IMG/VR virus record: IMGVR_UViG_3300006793_000370
Location: 1 to 20,638 of that record
Reading direction: 5' to 3' (one strand)
Source: a virus
DNA: 20,638 nt
Part shown: in pieces, positions 20,008-20,638 of the stretch
Numbering within the stretch: position 1 is the first letter of the stretch
Layout of the letters: each line of letters begins with the position of its first letter
Notes under the pieces: model-generated
Database searches by the model: none
What the model was told of the DNA's origin: nothing
What the model saw: the letters and a program-made list of their open reading frames with translations, nothing else
Position numbers and translations under genes: made by a program

Positions 20008-20474
20008 AACTTTCTAAAAACTTAAATTTGGCCGAGGTTACAAGGTCCGAAACTGCAAAGCGCCGGAAGATTGACAACGCGCCGACCGATGAACACATTG
20101 AAAACCTTAAAATTTTAGCCGCGAATATATTTCAACCCATGCGGGACCATTTCGGAAAGGCAATTTATATATCTTCAGGATACCGAAGCGAGGCCCTAAA
20201 TAAAGCAATAAAAGGAAGTAAAACGTCGCAGCATTGCAAAGGGGAAGCCCTTGATATAGACAACGACAACGCAAACAACGGCGTAACAAATCGCGATATA
20301 TTTGAATTTATCCGCGATAATCTTAAATTTGACCAATTAATTAACGAATTTCCAGTAAAAGGAAACCCCTCTTGGGTTCATGTGAGCTATTCAAAAACGC
20401 AACAAAGAAATCAAGTTTTAAAAGCTTATAAGGATTCGCGTAATATTACACGATACAAAAAACTAAGTGAATGA
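20004..20474 (+). CDS. Endolysin, M15-type zinc peptidase
   Basis: The 156-residue protein is a D-Ala-type peptidoglycan peptidase. ISSGYRSEALNKAIKGSKTS (56-75) is followed by QHCKGEALDID, giving zinc ligands His77 and Asp84, and WVHVSYS supplies His126. Asp/Glu residues in FDQLINEF (109-116) may give the catalytic acid. The N-terminus MKLSKNLNLAEVTRSETAKR is the normal family start and uses TTG at 20004 within the previous stop (TTGA), so the TTG is favoured. There is no signal peptide, so release depends on the holin. The gene ends in an ATGA overlap with the next. Confidence 0.93.
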   Translation: MKLSKNLNLAEVTRSETAKRRKIDNAPTDEHIENLKILAANIFQPMRDHFGKAIYISSGYRSEALNKAIKGSKTSQHCKGEALDIDNDNANNGVTNRDIFEFIRDNLKFDQLINEFPVKGNPSWVHVSYSKTQQRNQVLKAYKDSRNITRYKKLSE

Positions 20475-20638
20475 CTGCAGCGGAATTGATCAAAAACAAC
20501 CCACAAAAAGAGGGCGAAAGTAATAAAGACTATTTTTTAAGACTTTCCAACCCTGAGAACGCTTACGAAACCATTAAGAAAAGATATTACGAAATAAAAA
20601 GAAAATTCGTAACAACTCAAAAAAAATACAACCAGAAA
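20471..20638 (+). CDS. Unidentified protein, 3' truncated by the window edge
   Basis: The ATG lies in the endolysin stop (ATGA) and the frame stays open for 56 codons to the window end. The visible part (starting MTAAELIKNNPQKEGESNK) is polar, then basic and helical (AYETIKKRYYEIKRKF at about 35-50). No family can be named. The tight coupling suggests it belongs to the same lysis transcript; a small regulatory or DNA-binding protein would fit its charge but is not shown. Confidence 0.6.
   Translation, partial: MTAAELIKNNPQKEGESNKDYFLRLSNPENAYETIKKRYYEIKRKFVTTQKKYNQK

Noticed and set aside
1-20638. tRNA genes, CRISPR arrays, insertion sequences, integrase or repressor
   Set aside because: None was recognised on either strand by eye; weak tRNA-like folds cannot be fully excluded without a covariance search.

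Overview
The window is a stretch of a tailed-phage or prophage genome whose host is very probably a member of the Bacteroidota, most likely Flavobacteriia. The DNA is AT-rich, every convincing gene is on the + strand, and genes overlap by 1 to 17 nt. Starts are mostly preceded by A-rich tracts rather than Shine-Dalgarno sequences. Intergenic gaps carry TAnnTTTG boxes, the Bacteroidota -7 promoter element, and one gene has a typical Flavobacterium-style signal peptide. The gene order is that of a siphovirus with an HK97-type head.

Region 1 (1-2161) is the end of an early or DNA-metabolism block. It holds the tail of an unknown protein, a CoiA-like nuclease, a VRR-NUC-type nuclease, a 46-residue two-pass membrane microprotein, a protein built around the DnaA domain IV DNA-binding fold, a small protein with an SSB-type acidic tail, a hairpin terminator and a 40-residue microprotein. 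Region 2 (2174-10002) is packaging, head and connector: small and large terminase, a Com-like zinc-binding microprotein, portal, a 40-residue microprotein, prohead protease, major capsid protein, connector and tail-completion candidates, and the major tail protein with an Ig-like C-terminus. It closes with a strong terminator at 10012-10045.

Region 3 (10051-18151) is tail assembly: a pair of ORFs in the place of the tail assembly chaperones, a morphogenesis-like protein, the tape measure protein and two large tail-tip proteins. Region 4 (18158-20638) begins with a new promoter. It holds a tail-fibre-like protein with an export signal, a holin candidate, a membrane-anchored GAF-like protein, an M15 peptidase endolysin and a truncated gene.

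The strongest unusual signals are these. First, a prfB-like programmed +1 frameshift signal (AAGGA, 3 nt, UUU UGA) joins the two chaperone-position ORFs. Second, three intergenic promoters share an AGTA element at fixed spacing upstream of the -7 box, in place of the usual TTG, and each lies in or beside a small palindrome or repeat. Third, a Sec-exported fibre-like protein has its own palindromic promoter in the late region. Fourth, there are several microproteins held in place by 4-nt gene overlaps. No integrase, repressor, tRNA or CRISPR array is present, so lifestyle cannot be decided from this window.
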